NCBI GenBank assembly: GCA_963664285.2
Contig: CAXXNX010000054.1
Location: forward strand, 99,551 to 163,550
Direction of reading: 5' to 3'
DNA from: JAJCYL01 sp963664285
GTDB taxonomy: Bacteria; Bacteroidota; Bacteroidia; Cytophagales; Cyclobacteriaceae
Length of the DNA: 64,000 nucleotides
Shown one piece after another: positions 19,140 to 27,590 of the stretch (the stretch's first letter is position 1; each line of letters opens with the position of its first letter). The translations under genes were made by a program, and so were the position numbers. Under the pieces are notes generated by a model that had not been told where the DNA came from, did no database searches, and worked only from the letters and a program-made list of their open reading frames with translations.

Positions 19140-19246
19140 TCTGAGGCTTTGGGCCGGTTATAGGGCCCCGAAGCTGTGAGAATCTTCTGTGATGGGACTC
19201 TCACGGGGCTTCCTAAAGCCCCTCAGAGTGACGCCGAAGTATTTGT
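19140..19246. repeat. Dispersed palindromic intergenic repeat
   Basis: The segment carries GGGGCTT-ccta-AAGCCCC inside a longer imperfect palindrome (GACTCTCAC ... CTCAGAGTGACG). A diverged relative sharing GACTCTCACG and CTGAGTGACG lies at about 61517-61603. It looks like a REP-type dispersed repeat; it could also act as a bidirectional terminator. Confidence 0.45.
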
Positions 19247-19363
19247 GTTTTACCGAGTTCGCTTATTGTAATATAATATACACGGTTACTAGTAATCGCT
19301 TCCTCACCAATTTACGAATGATATTTGTTAATGTTGGGATCGCTGCTCAATTAGAATAATTCT

Positions 19364-19371
19364 TAGCTTTG
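19364..19371 (+). promoter_or_regulatory. Candidate -7 box for ffh
   Basis: TAGCTTTG matches the Bacteroidota -7 consensus TAnnTTTG exactly and lies 21 bp before the ffh start, giving a very short leader. A TTG at 19334-19336 is farther upstream than the usual -33 spacing, so only the -7 box is supported. Confidence 0.4.
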
Positions 19372-19392
19372 CGCTTTAGAAAACAATGAAGA

Positions 19393-20721
19393 ATGTTCGA
19401 TAATTTAAGTTTTAAACTTGACCAAGCTATTAAGAACCTTAAGGGTCAGGGTAAAATCACCGATATAAATGTTGCCAGTACGGTAAAAGAAATAAGAAGG
19501 GCTTTGATCGATGCGGATGTAAACTTTAAAATCGCCAAGGACGTTACCGATTCTATTAGAGAAAAGGCCATGGGAAGAGATGTACTTATCTCCGTTTCTC
19601 CGGGCCAATTGCTTACCAAGATCGTTCAGGAAGAACTCACTGAATTAATGGGCCAAGAGACTGAGGGTATTAATCTACAGGGTGAGCCCAATATAATTCT
19701 CATTTCAGGACTTCAAGGGTCAGGAAAGACCACTTTTTCCGCGAAACTTGCTAATTACCTCAAAAAACAAAATAAAAACGTCCTTCTTGTCGCCTGTGAT
19801 ATATATCGACCAGCTGCTATTGATCAGTTAAAAGTACTGGGAGACCAAATTGATATCGAGGTTTTTGCGGAACCTGAGAATAAGGATGTAATAGCTATCG
19901 CCAAAAATGCACTGGATCACGCAAAAAAGACTAATAAAAAAACTGTCATTATTGATACCGCAGGTCGTTTAGCAATTGATGACGAAATGATGCAGGAGAT
20001 TGAAAATCTCAAAAAGTCCCTGAATCCTTCAGAAACATTATTTGTAGTGGATTCCATGACTGGCCAGGACGCTGTTAATACCGCCAAAACGTTCAATGAA
20101 CGTTTGGATTACGATGGTGTTGTGCTCACTAAACTTGATGGTGACTCCAGGGGCGGGGCAGCCCTTACCATTAAGTCGGTTGTCGAAAAACCTATCAAAT
20201 TCATCTCAACAGGTGAAAAGATGGAAGCCATTGATGTTTTTCATCCGGATAGAATGGCTCAGCGAATCCTTGGTATGGGAGATGTTATCTCACTAGTGGA
20301 AAAGGCGCAAGATGCATTTGACCAGGATGAAGCGGAGCGATTACAGAAAAAATTAAGAAAAAACACTTTTGGACTGGATGATTTTCTCTCCCAGTTAGAA
20401 CAGATCAAAAAGATGGGTAACATCAAAGATCTCATGGGCATGATACCGGGAATGGGTAAGGCGTTGAAAGATGTGGATTTAGATAATGAGTCTTTCAAAC
20501 CAATTGAGGCTATCATCAAATCGATGACACAGCAGGAAAAGAGCAGCCCGGAAATCATCAATGGCAGTCGCAAGAAACGAATTGCTGATGGCAGTGGTAC
20601 TTCAGTTCAGGAGGTGAATAACTTATTGCGACAGTTCAACGACATGCGAAAGATGATGAAAACGGTTAATAAGATGGGTGGAATGCAACGGGGTATGGCC
20701 AATGCCATGATGAGAAGGTAA
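19393..20721 (+). CDS. ffh: Signal recognition particle protein Ffh
   Basis: This encodes the 442-residue SRP54 GTPase, which binds signal sequences of nascent membrane proteins and docks with FtsY. The N domain is residues 1-90. The G domain has the P-loop GLQGSGKTTFSAKL (about 106), DTAGRLAIDD (about 193) and TKLDGDSRGGAA (about 246). The methionine-rich M domain covers about 325-442, with GMIPGMGK, GSRKKRIADGSGTS and MKTVNKMGGMQRGM. The length is normal for Bacteroidota. It starts at ATG with no strong ribosome-binding site. It is an essential gene and fully intact. Confidence 0.97.
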   Translation: MFDNLSFKLDQAIKNLKGQGKITDINVASTVKEIRRALIDADVNFKIAKDVTDSIREKAMGRDVLISVSPGQLLTKIVQEELTELMGQETEGINLQGEPNIILISGLQGSGKTTFSAKLANYLKKQNKNVLLVACDIYRPAAIDQLKVLGDQIDIEVFAEPENKDVIAIAKNALDHAKKTNKKTVIIDTAGRLAIDDEMMQEIENLKKSLNPSETLFVVDSMTGQDAVNTAKTFNERLDYDGVVLTKLDGDSRGGAALTIKSVVEKPIKFISTGEKMEAIDVFHPDRMAQRILGMGDVISLVEKAQDAFDQDEAERLQKKLRKNTFGLDDFLSQLEQIKKMGNIKDLMGMIPGMGKALKDVDLDNESFKPIEAIIKSMTQQEKSSPEIINGSRKKRIADGSGTSVQEVNNLLRQFNDMRKMMKTVNKMGGMQRGMANAMMRR

Positions 20722-21175
20722 ATGAAGCATAAGGTTAAGGAAAAATTAAAAGTACTTGTACCCAAACTATTCAGATTAGTTGATTGTGATCATCTTAATT
20801 GGAATAAAATAGAAGGGAAATTCCAACAAGTCTTTGATGAAAGGGATTATAGTTTATCCCAGACGAAGGCTAGTTTTATTGCCGGTGTTAACAACCATAT
20901 CGATACGGCCGATATGGAAGGTTTCCCCGTCATAGTGACTTCTGGATTCTTCACGGCTCAGATAATCGCAGGGCGTCCTTGAAAATTAGTTCAGCGAGAA
21001 GAAAGAGGGGTTAAAAATGGGATCAGGATTTTCAATAGAGGAGAGATTGATCATCATACTGATTACCTGCTCTTGAAAGAGTACAATTTTTGTTACAAAA
21101 TAGAGTTTGAAAGTGCGTTTTTGGTGTATAGACATAGTGCTTCCTTTGAAGTAGAAAACGACTTTTGTTTTTTAG

Positions 21176-22523
21176 TTATGCGGCCTGTTGGAATGGTGGA
21201 TCAACTGTATTTAGCAATAGTTTTCTTTTACTAATTTTTACTGCGTTAGCGGTCATCACAGCAAAAAAGACAAACAGTCTTTCATTTTTCTCTCCTTTAA
21301 CTTTAATCCTGTTGGTCCCGTAATGAGTTTTGTGGTCACCGAAGCTGCCTTCCATCACTGTAGCCCTTTGATTGGCGATGAGTCCACTGAGCCGACTGTC
21401 TTGTTTAGTAAGAGGTTGTGGGGCCTTTCTTAGGAAAGCAAGTGAAGATTTTCTTTTTGGTGCAAAATCTTCGATTGGCATTTGTGGCATAGATCAGGTC
21501 AGCTCCCAATTGATTAAGTGCTCCAAAGTGTCGTTTGTGCTTTACAGTACTAATCTTGAGCCGGGTGGATTCATTGAAAGCGTTGAAATTCATACACTCA
21601 ATCATGCAGATCCCATCCACTTGCAGCATATGTACCTTCATGCCAAACTCAACTCTTTTGTTCTCTTTTCCCCTGACTATCGGCCTGACATAGGGTTTTG
21701 CCAATGATACGATGCGGTTTTTTAACTCTTTGGCCGGGTGGGTTTGTAGGAACTGCTGTTGTTCAAGTACTTTTTTGATGGTTCTCAGGTAATCTCTTTC
21801 CTGCTCATTAAGCAGTGGCAGTTTAGCATCGTTGAGAACTTGTTGAAGTTGGATCAACCCCTTGTGTAGCAGATACAACAGGGCTTTTTTACGCTTACGC
21901 CCTTCTTTATAGGTCTTCCTGCGTCTTTTCTCATAATCGCGTTGTCTGCGCTTTTGTTCAACATATTTGGAGCGAGGCCTTTTCTTTCTCACTACTTTAC
22001 ACCATCGGAACAATTGCTTTTCAAACACCCAATGGCAGCATTCCCATAACAGCTTTACATCAGTAGGAAAACGGATATAACTCTCATAACAGGTAGCGTC
22101 CATTAAAAGCACATGGGTATTATTCATGTCTCTTTTCCAATGTTCGATCAATATTTGTTGGAGCTGTTGCCAGTCTGTATGCTCAGCCAGATAACTGCGG
22201 ATGCGGCTTACGATAGCATTGTCTCGAATCTTCTCTGTGTCTGATAACATTTTGCCACAGAACAACTGTAGGCTCCAATCGGAGTTAAAGCGTTCTATTA
22301 GTTTCTCATCACTGATACTCAGGTAGGACTTAAGAAACATCAGCGCAAACATCCCTTTTGAGGAAAACCACCGGGGAGCACCAGGTCCGTTATTTTCTTC
22401 AGGCAGGCAGTCCGCTAACTGATTCCACGGTAGACTATCATAAACTGCACCCAATTTACTGCTCTTAAACAAATACCATTTTGGAGTTAAACCATATTCG
22501 GGTTGGAAAAGCCTTTTTTGCAT
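21176..22523 (-). pseudogene. DDE transposase (DUF772/DDE_Tnp_1 type), frameshifted
   Basis: The corrected protein is about 448 residues. The N-terminal DUF772-like region is FSSKGMFALMFLKSYLSISDEKLIERF. The first catalytic Asp is in LLMDATCYESY, then comes a basic coiled region rich in Lys/Arg. The second Asp lies in LGADLIYATNANR, and the Glu is expected in ATVMEGSFGDHKTHYG. An extra C in a C-run near 21420 shifts the frame after CFPKKGP; the C-terminal quarter, with the last catalytic residue, lies in another frame. ATG at 22523 is chosen over an upstream GTG. As written it is inactive. Confidence 0.82.
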
Positions 22524-22573
22524 TCTAATTTGTGGTGTTAGATGTGTTCTACACCACAATCTAGCAAAACAAA

Positions 22574-22615
22574 AACCCCGAAAAAAGCCCTATTCGGCCG
22601 ATTTCGGGGTTCTTT
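22574..22615 (-). terminator. Terminator inside the IS, facing its transposase
   Basis: Read on the minus strand, AACCCCGAAA (22611-22602) pairs with TTTCGGGGTT (22583-22574). This is followed by a T-rich run (TTTTTGTTTTG). It lies about 50 bp before the transposase start, so it would stop transcripts entering the element from the phosphatase side. Confidence 0.6.
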
Positions 22616-22762
22616 ATCCTTTCAAACCTCTTTTAACTCTTTGATTATCAGAATCTTAATTTATTCAAAGACGCCCTAATCGCAGATAATAGGCGCCGGT
22701 AAGCCTTTGTAAGTGATCATGCCGTCTTCAATCTGATGGCTGATGTCGATTAATTGAATCAA

Positions 22763-23386
22763 CTAAGAATGATTTATGTGTTCTAAGCTATTATAAACAT
22801 CCACGGTAAACATAGTCCCCGTATGAGTTAACTGATAGACCGACAGATTCTGATGCACAAAGAGACTTTCCATGTCTTTGAGATCATAGTTAAGTAACCA
22901 TGTGAGAAGAATTCTCAATGCCCGACCATGAATACTTAGAAGTATGGTCCTTTCCTCCGGCTTGCTCATGATGTAATTAAGTGCCACTTTTTGACGTTCC
23001 ATTACGTGCTGAGGCCCTTCTCCTCCTTTTATAGAATAGGTTAGATTACCGCTTCTCCATTCATCAAGTAGTGTTTTGTACTCCGCATGTGATGAAGGAT
23101 GAAAATGTTCACCTTCTTTTTCCCCCCAACTTATTTCGTTAAGTCCTTCCAATTCTTCATAACGAATTCCATCATCTATAAATCCCTGAACTGATTGCAC
23201 AGTTCGTTGGAGTTTTGAACAGTATATCTTATCAAAGGCCACATCCCTGTAGTGTTGGTAAAATTCTTCTGCCTGTAAACGGCCGGTTTCATTTAATGGC
23301 GCATCAATACCACTGCCCTGGACCCTTCCTTGCCTGTTGTACTCGGTCTCTCCATGCCTGATCACGTATATTTTTTTGGTTATCAC
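22763..23386 (-). CDS. Histidine phosphatase (phosphoglycerate mutase-like) protein
   Basis: This encodes a 207-residue protein of the histidine phosphatase superfamily, branch 1. The phospho-histidine motif is YVIRHGETEYN at about residue 7. The second catalytic His is in LSIHGRALRILL at about 150, and the Arg in SKLQRTVQSV at about 58. Members remove phosphates from sugars, cobalamin precursors or signalling metabolites; the substrate is not evident. It is divergent from the menI-like gene and directly followed by a cyclase-family remnant that it probably once shared an operon with. ATG start, complete. Confidence 0.88.
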   Translation of the reverse strand: MITKKIYVIRHGETEYNRQGRVQGSGIDAPLNETGRLQAEEFYQHYRDVAFDKIYCSKLQRTVQSVQGFIDDGIRYEELEGLNEISWGEKEGEHFHPSSHAEYKTLLDEWRSGNLTYSIKGGEGPQHVMERQKVALNYIMSKPEERTILLSIHGRALRILLTWLLNYDLKDMESLFVHQNLSVYQLTHTGTMFTVDVYNSLEHINHS

Positions 23387-23457
23387 ACCGGTTGTGTTTT
23401 TGTTTGCAAAGGCTGCGAAGATAAGTTTTTAAGTCGCACCAATAAACTATACTAGCT

Positions 23458-23880
23458 TTGTTTACACCAGGAATAAGCATTGAGGACGTAAACAAGATGA
23501 ATCAAAACTGTCTGGTTGGCCATCTTGGTATTGAGATCACGGAAATTGGTGAAGATTATATAAAAGGCAAAATGCCGGTGGATCACCGAACGACCCAACC
23601 CTACGGTATTTTGCATGGAGGAGCTTCAGTGGCACTGGCTGAATCTTTAGGCAGTATTGCCGCCACTTTCACCGTAGATCAAAACAAACAATACTGCGTA
23701 GGGTTAGATATAAATGCCAATCATATTAGGGCAGTCAGGGAAGGCAATGTTTACGGCATTACCAGGCCTCTTCATCTAGGCAAATCAACCCAGGTATGGG
23801 AAATCAAAATTACCAATGAAGAAGATAAGCTGGTTTGTATCAGTAGAATTACTATGGTCGTAATGGATATCAAAAAGTAA
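23458..23880 (+). CDS. menI: Hot-dog thioesterase, probably MenI (DHNA-CoA hydrolase)
   Basis: This encodes a 140-residue PaaI/4HBT-type thioesterase. The active-site segment YGILHGGASVALAESLGS is typical, with the catalytic acid Glu. Family similarity already begins at ISIEDVNKM, which favours the TTG start at 23458 over ATG 23497. The TTG overlaps a TAGCTTTG motif that could be a -7 box, so the true start is uncertain. It overlaps menF by one base (TAATG). In menaquinone synthesis MenI releases 1,4-dihydroxy-2-naphthoate from its CoA ester, and the neighbour makes this role the best guess. Confidence 0.8.
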   Translation: MFTPGISIEDVNKMNQNCLVGHLGIEITEIGEDYIKGKMPVDHRTTQPYGILHGGASVALAESLGSIAATFTVDQNKQYCVGLDINANHIRAVREGNVYGITRPLHLGKSTQVWEIKITNEEDKLVCISRITMVVMDIKK

Positions 23881-25100
23881 TGTCGAAAGAAGTAAATCAA
23901 AACACTTATTCGCTCCAAGATCTCGATTTAAAAGAGGCTTTAAGGCAGATTTACTTAACTGCACTTCATTTGAACTTTCCAGTTGCACTTTGGCGGATGC
24001 CCCTGGACAACGAGATCTCATTAATTGTAGATCTTTCGGGCAAGGCTAAAAGTGTCAAACCTGAACTGGAAGAATTGGGTAAGGGGTTTATGGCTGCTCC
24101 TTTTCAATCCGAGAAAGATGAGGCTGAATTTATTAGCGCCGATCTCATATTCTCCAGTGTGGATTGTCAATTAAATGTCAACCCGGTTTATAAAGATTCC
24201 TGGACCACTGAGTTGTTTTTTCAGCGATTAAATGCGAAAAACCTTACTGATCCTAAAAGTTTACCAGTCACACCCTATGCTAACAAAAAGAAAATTACAA
24301 AGACCACGAAGGAAGATTATTTAGGGCTTGTCCTAAAAGGTATAGCAGAAATAAACCAAGGGACCTTCAAAAAAGTGGTGTTATCGAGAACCAAAGTAAT
24401 TGATCTTGACCCGGAGTTTGACATAATAGGAAGTTTCCTCGAATTATGTAATGCTTATCCTGGCGCTTTCGTCAACCTTTTCCAACTTCCTGGAAATGGA
24501 CTTTGGATGGGGGCAACACCAGAACTGCTCATTGGTCAGGATAGCAATGATATTTTTAAAACAGTTTCTCTTGCGGGAACTCAAAAAGCAGAACTGCGGT
24601 CAAATCCCCTTGAAATTGGCTGGACTCAAAAGGAAATCGAGGAGCAAGCAATGGTCGGTCGATATATCATTAATTGCTTCAAAATGATTCGGCTACGTGA
24701 GTTTGAGGAAGATGGCCCTAAAACTGTCAGGGCAGCAAATTTATATCACTTAAAATCTGAGTATATCGTGAATACACGTGAGGTTAACTTTCCACAACTG
24801 GGAACTGTAATGCTAAAACTCCTTCATCCTACTTCAGCGGTTTGTGGGATGCCCAAGGCGTCATCCATGGAATTCATACTTGAAGAAGAAAATTATGACC
24901 GCTCCTTCTATTCAGGTTTCATTGGTCCTGTCAATATCAACAACGGATCTCATTTGTTCGTCAATCTTAGGTGTATGCAAATAGTTGGTCACCAGGGAAT
25001 TCTCTACGCCGGTGGAGGCGTAACCGAACATTCCGATCCAGAAAAAGAATGGCAAGAGACAGAAATGAAGTTCCGTACCTTGCTCGATATTATTGAGTAA
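23880..25100 (+). CDS. menF: Isochorismate synthase MenF
   Basis: This encodes a 406-residue chorismate-binding enzyme that converts chorismate to isochorismate, the first step of menaquinone synthesis. The C-terminal chorismate-binding domain spans about residues 140-405. It shows KKVVLSRTK, LWMGATPELL, LAGTQ, HPTSAVCGMPK and YSGFIGPV, plus the closing YAGGGVTEHSDPEKEWQET. All conserved acidic Mg-binding positions appear present. The start ATG overlaps the stop of the thioesterase gene. Complete. Confidence 0.94.
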   Translation: MSKEVNQNTYSLQDLDLKEALRQIYLTALHLNFPVALWRMPLDNEISLIVDLSGKAKSVKPELEELGKGFMAAPFQSEKDEAEFISADLIFSSVDCQLNVNPVYKDSWTTELFFQRLNAKNLTDPKSLPVTPYANKKKITKTTKEDYLGLVLKGIAEINQGTFKKVVLSRTKVIDLDPEFDIIGSFLELCNAYPGAFVNLFQLPGNGLWMGATPELLIGQDSNDIFKTVSLAGTQKAELRSNPLEIGWTQKEIEEQAMVGRYIINCFKMIRLREFEEDGPKTVRAANLYHLKSEYIVNTREVNFPQLGTVMLKLLHPTSAVCGMPKASSMEFILEEENYDRSFYSGFIGPVNINNGSHLFVNLRCMQIVGHQGILYAGGGVTEHSDPEKEWQETEMKFRTLLDIIE

Positions 25101-25304
25101 GACTTAACCCTCCCTTTTTTTGCCTGACTAAGAATTCTTATGTGATGTGAGCGTTTAATATTTGCAATTAAAGACATTATCATTGAAGACAACCCGGTGC
25201 TAATTGAGCACTAATCGCTTTCGAATATTTTGATAACTTAGTAAATTATGAGGTTGAGTTCTTGGGCAAGAAAGAGAATGTTCTCAAGGTTGGTAAATTG
25301 AGGG
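25101..25304. other. Intergenic stretch, possible small gene scrap
   Basis: This is the gap between the convergent menF and aroK. A plus-strand frame reading FEYFDNLVNYEVEFLGKKE and on to KVGKLRVR looks protein-like but has no start and runs into the aroK 3' end. It could be a scrap of a lost gene. No terminator hairpin stands out. Confidence 0.3.
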
Positions 25305-25826
25305 TCAGGCATCCGTCGGAAAGCCAAGCTTCTCGATGAGTTTTTCCGGTGAATATTTGCTATCCCATATCAGGTGCGCTTGTTGGTAAAAATGAATTCT
25401 TTCTGTCAAAAGCTCATTTAAGTATTGCTCAAGGTCTTTACCATGTTGGCTAACTAAAGGCCTTACTTCGTGAGCTTCTTTTTTCAGTCTTTCAACTAAT
25501 TCATCAACTTCAACATTTAGAAACACACTGTAACCTGATTGATTAATCAATTCCATGTTGTCATGAAAACATGGCGTACCTCCTCCACTGGAAAGTATAA
25601 ACTGTGTTTTTGTCTCAATTAACAGCTTGAGCTGTTCAGCTTCGAGTTTGCGAAAATAATCTTCCCCATCCTCCGTGAAGATGTCGCTTATCATTTTACC
25701 GGTTGTGCTTTCTATTTTCTCATCCAGATCGAGTGATTGGTAACCAGTGATTGAAGCCAGTGCCTTTGCCAGGGTTGACTTACCGCTACCTGGCATGCCA
25801 ATCAAAAAAATTTTCTCTGGTACCAC
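25305..25826 (-). CDS. aroK: Shikimate kinase
   Basis: This encodes a 173-residue kinase that phosphorylates shikimate in the aromatic amino-acid/chorismate pathway. The Walker A motif GMPGSGKSTLAKAL is at about residue 10. The shikimate-binding Asp is in SLDLDEKIE at about 33. FRKLEAEQL supplies the Arg at about 58, SSGGGTP lies at about 79, and the lid/adenine region with VRPLV at about 122. Length is normal. It starts 2 bp from the stop of the BT_3928-like gene upstream, so the pair is probably co-transcribed. Complete. Confidence 0.95.
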   Translation of the reverse strand: MVPEKIFLIGMPGSGKSTLAKALASITGYQSLDLDEKIESTTGKMISDIFTEDGEDYFRKLEAEQLKLLIETKTQFILSSGGGTPCFHDNMELINQSGYSVFLNVEVDELVERLKKEAHEVRPLVSQHGKDLEQYLNELLTERIHFYQQAHLIWDSKYSPEKLIEKLGFPTDA

Positions 25827-25828
25827 AC

Positions 25829-26950
25829 TTAATTGAGCAAAGATCGAACTTCTTCGACTGACGGTATATCGTTATAATGCCACTTTCCTTTCACTATTCC
25901 GTCTTGCATGAGAAAAATGCCCGGATTGGCCCGAATAATGGTTTTTAGTACAGTGGCATCGGCATAATAGTAGGGAATCTCAAGACCCACCTCTTGCGAA
26001 AATACCTCAAAAACCTGGCCGTCCGTAGCTGTCAAGGCGAAAACACCTATTTCGTCGTCAAGGGTAGTTATCAGTTCTGGAATTACACTAAATCCATTTC
26101 TACTAGAGCGCTCCGTATTGTATACAATAATAAAAAGCTTCTTGCCCACAAAGGTCTCAGCAGTGAATTCACCGTTATCATTCCATACCCCATAGTCAGT
26201 AATCTTAGGCTGAACTTCCGGGTTAAGCACCACCATCTCTTTGAAGGTGTATGACTTATCCGTCGGATATTCTGTTAACCGGTATTCCTCCCCTCCTTTC
26301 ACCATGACATATTCGTACATTAATTCACCTGATGGCTCCATTTTCTCGGGAATACTATTTCCAACTTTATATGTTCTAAAATCTATAAAGGGCAGATGAT
26401 TGATAGCATGTATAGGTGTATAAATAGATCCAAAAAAGACAACGATCATGATACCATTCAGTATGGGTTTCTTAATAAACGTGTCATACATCGAGCCATT
26501 CACCCAGATAATGCCCGACATAATCAGGAGGGTGATATCTTTATAGAACGACTGCCATGGAGTTAATTTGATAGCATCGCCAAAGCAGCCACAATCAGTA
26601 ACTTTATCAAATGCAGCGGAATAGAAAGTCAGGACTGTGAAAAATGTGATGAGACCCAAAAGAAGCTTCGTGGTGTTTACCATCCGCCAGTTGAGCAGCA
26701 AGGCTACACCCAGTACAACCTCCATCACTACTATGAAAACGGCTATATGGAGTGAAAAAGGGACGAAAATCTCAAAGAACGAGCCAATATCCGTGGCGAA
26801 GACCTCAAAATACTCCTCAAGCTTTATGGCAAAACCAACGGGATCATTCATTTTGATCAGACCGGAAAAAATGAATAGTCCTGCCACCAAAACCCGGATT
26901 AATTCCATTATAAACTTCCCGGATGGATTTTTCCTACTCCTGTTTATCAT
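25829..26950 (-). CDS. BT_3928-type membrane protein (DoxX/MauE-like plus thioredoxin-like)
   Basis: This encodes a 373-residue protein. The N-terminal half has four membrane segments of DoxX/MauE type, beginning VLVAGLFIFSGLIKMNDP. The paired cysteines in KVTDCGCFGDAIKLTPW are a MauE-like redox motif. The C-terminal half lies outside the membrane. It resembles a thioredoxin-like domain without an obvious CxxC (GKKLFIIVYNTERSS ... NPGIFLMQDGIVKGKWHYND). In Bacteroidota this gene is regularly linked to DUF1599 and folP/cdaA, as here. ATG 26950 is chosen because it sits 4 bp after the upstream gene ends. Function unproven; probably an envelope redox protein. Confidence 0.8.
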   Translation of the reverse strand: MINRSRKNPSGKFIMELIRVLVAGLFIFSGLIKMNDPVGFAIKLEEYFEVFATDIGSFFEIFVPFSLHIAVFIVVMEVVLGVALLLNWRMVNTTKLLLGLITFFTVLTFYSAAFDKVTDCGCFGDAIKLTPWQSFYKDITLLIMSGIIWVNGSMYDTFIKKPILNGIMIVVFFGSIYTPIHAINHLPFIDFRTYKVGNSIPEKMEPSGELMYEYVMVKGGEEYRLTEYPTDKSYTFKEMVVLNPEVQPKITDYGVWNDNGEFTAETFVGKKLFIIVYNTERSSRNGFSVIPELITTLDDEIGVFALTATDGQVFEVFSQEVGLEIPYYYADATVLKTIIRANPGIFLMQDGIVKGKWHYNDIPSVEEVRSLLN

Positions 26951-26954
26951 ATTC

Positions 26955-27494
26955 CTAAGATTTGAGTTTAATAAGCGCAAAAACAGCATAGTTAATAATA
27001 TCCTGATAGTTTGCCCCGATCCCTTCCGAGATTAACGTTTTACCCTGGTTATCTTCTATCTGCTTTACTCTAAGTAATTTCATTAAAATGATATCGGTAA
27101 TGGAACTGACCCTCATATCTCTCCAGGCTTCATCATAATCGTGGTTCTTGTTGGCAAACAATTCCATGGTGTCGTTAACGAACTTGTCGTATATCGGCTC
27201 TAATTCCTGATATCTCATGGATAAGTTATGGTTGCCGTTCAACTGAGTTTGGATTAGTGCCATAAGACAATAGTTGATAATCCCAATAAACTCATTGCTG
27301 ATATCCTCATCAACTCGTTGCTCGCCTTTTTCCTGGATCGATCGAATTCGTTGCGCTTTAATAAAAATCTGATCTGTAATGGAGGGCAATCGCAGTATCC
27401 TCCAGGCAGTTCCATAGTCTCCTGTTTTCTTCTTAAAAATGTCTTTGCAGGCCTTCAGGACCGCAGTATATTCGCTCAACGTCTGGTCGTTCAC
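26955..27494 (-). CDS. DUF1599 protein (duplicated domain)
   Basis: This encodes a 179-residue protein made of two related DUF1599 repeats. The first has FKKKTGDYGTAWRILRLPSI and the second FANKNHDYDEAWRDMRVSSI, each followed by an IxIINYxLMALI-type helix. The family is also called nucleotide-modification-associated domain 1. Its biochemical role is unknown. It heads the gene pair that runs divergently from folP-cdaA, with about 95 bp between, so both pairs may share regulation. Complete. Confidence 0.85.
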   Translation of the reverse strand: MNDQTLSEYTAVLKACKDIFKKKTGDYGTAWRILRLPSITDQIFIKAQRIRSIQEKGEQRVDEDISNEFIGIINYCLMALIQTQLNGNHNLSMRYQELEPIYDKFVNDTMELFANKNHDYDEAWRDMRVSSITDIILMKLLRVKQIEDNQGKTLISEGIGANYQDIINYAVFALIKLKS

Positions 27495-27590
27495 AATTCT
27501 CTTAATTTCGTGTCCAAATTAATTCTACTTTGAGATAATCCATAATGGAACTGCTACCTCATCTTAAAACTTTGCAATAAAAAATCAAAA

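Larger units (their letters stand above)
20971..22676 (-). mobile_element. IS4/IS5-superfamily element with 8-bp target duplication
   Basis: The element is 1706 bp. The terminal repeats GGGCGTCCTTGAA and, reversed, GGGCGTCTTTGAA sit directly inside 8-bp direct repeats TAATCGCA (20963-20970 and 22677-22684). It encodes one frameshifted transposase on the minus strand. A Rho-independent-type terminator facing the transposase start lies inside the right end. Family assignment beyond the DDE superfamily is tentative. Confidence 0.88.
20881..22762 (-). pseudogene. Cyclase/kynurenine formamidase-like hydrolase, N-terminal remnant split by IS
   Basis: On the minus strand a TTG directly after the stop of the histidine phosphatase gene opens a frame. 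It starts LIDISHQIEDGMITYKGLP and runs to PIICD at 22685. An IS with an 8-bp TAATCGCA duplication intervenes. The frame resumes at 20970 as YLSREESRSHYDG and FHIGRIDMVVNTG. This is the N-terminal third of the metal-dependent cyclase family, complete with the IDxSHxIEDGM and MVxNTG boxes. After about 20881 family similarity ends and a stop follows soon, so the 3' two thirds are gone. The plus-strand frame at 20722-20982 overlaps this piece and is probably not a gene. Confidence 0.7.

Noticed and set aside
20722..20982. An 86-codon plus-strand frame right after ffh
   Set aside because: It overlaps in antisense the rejoined cyclase-family remnant and its last codons lie in an IS end. No family was recognised.
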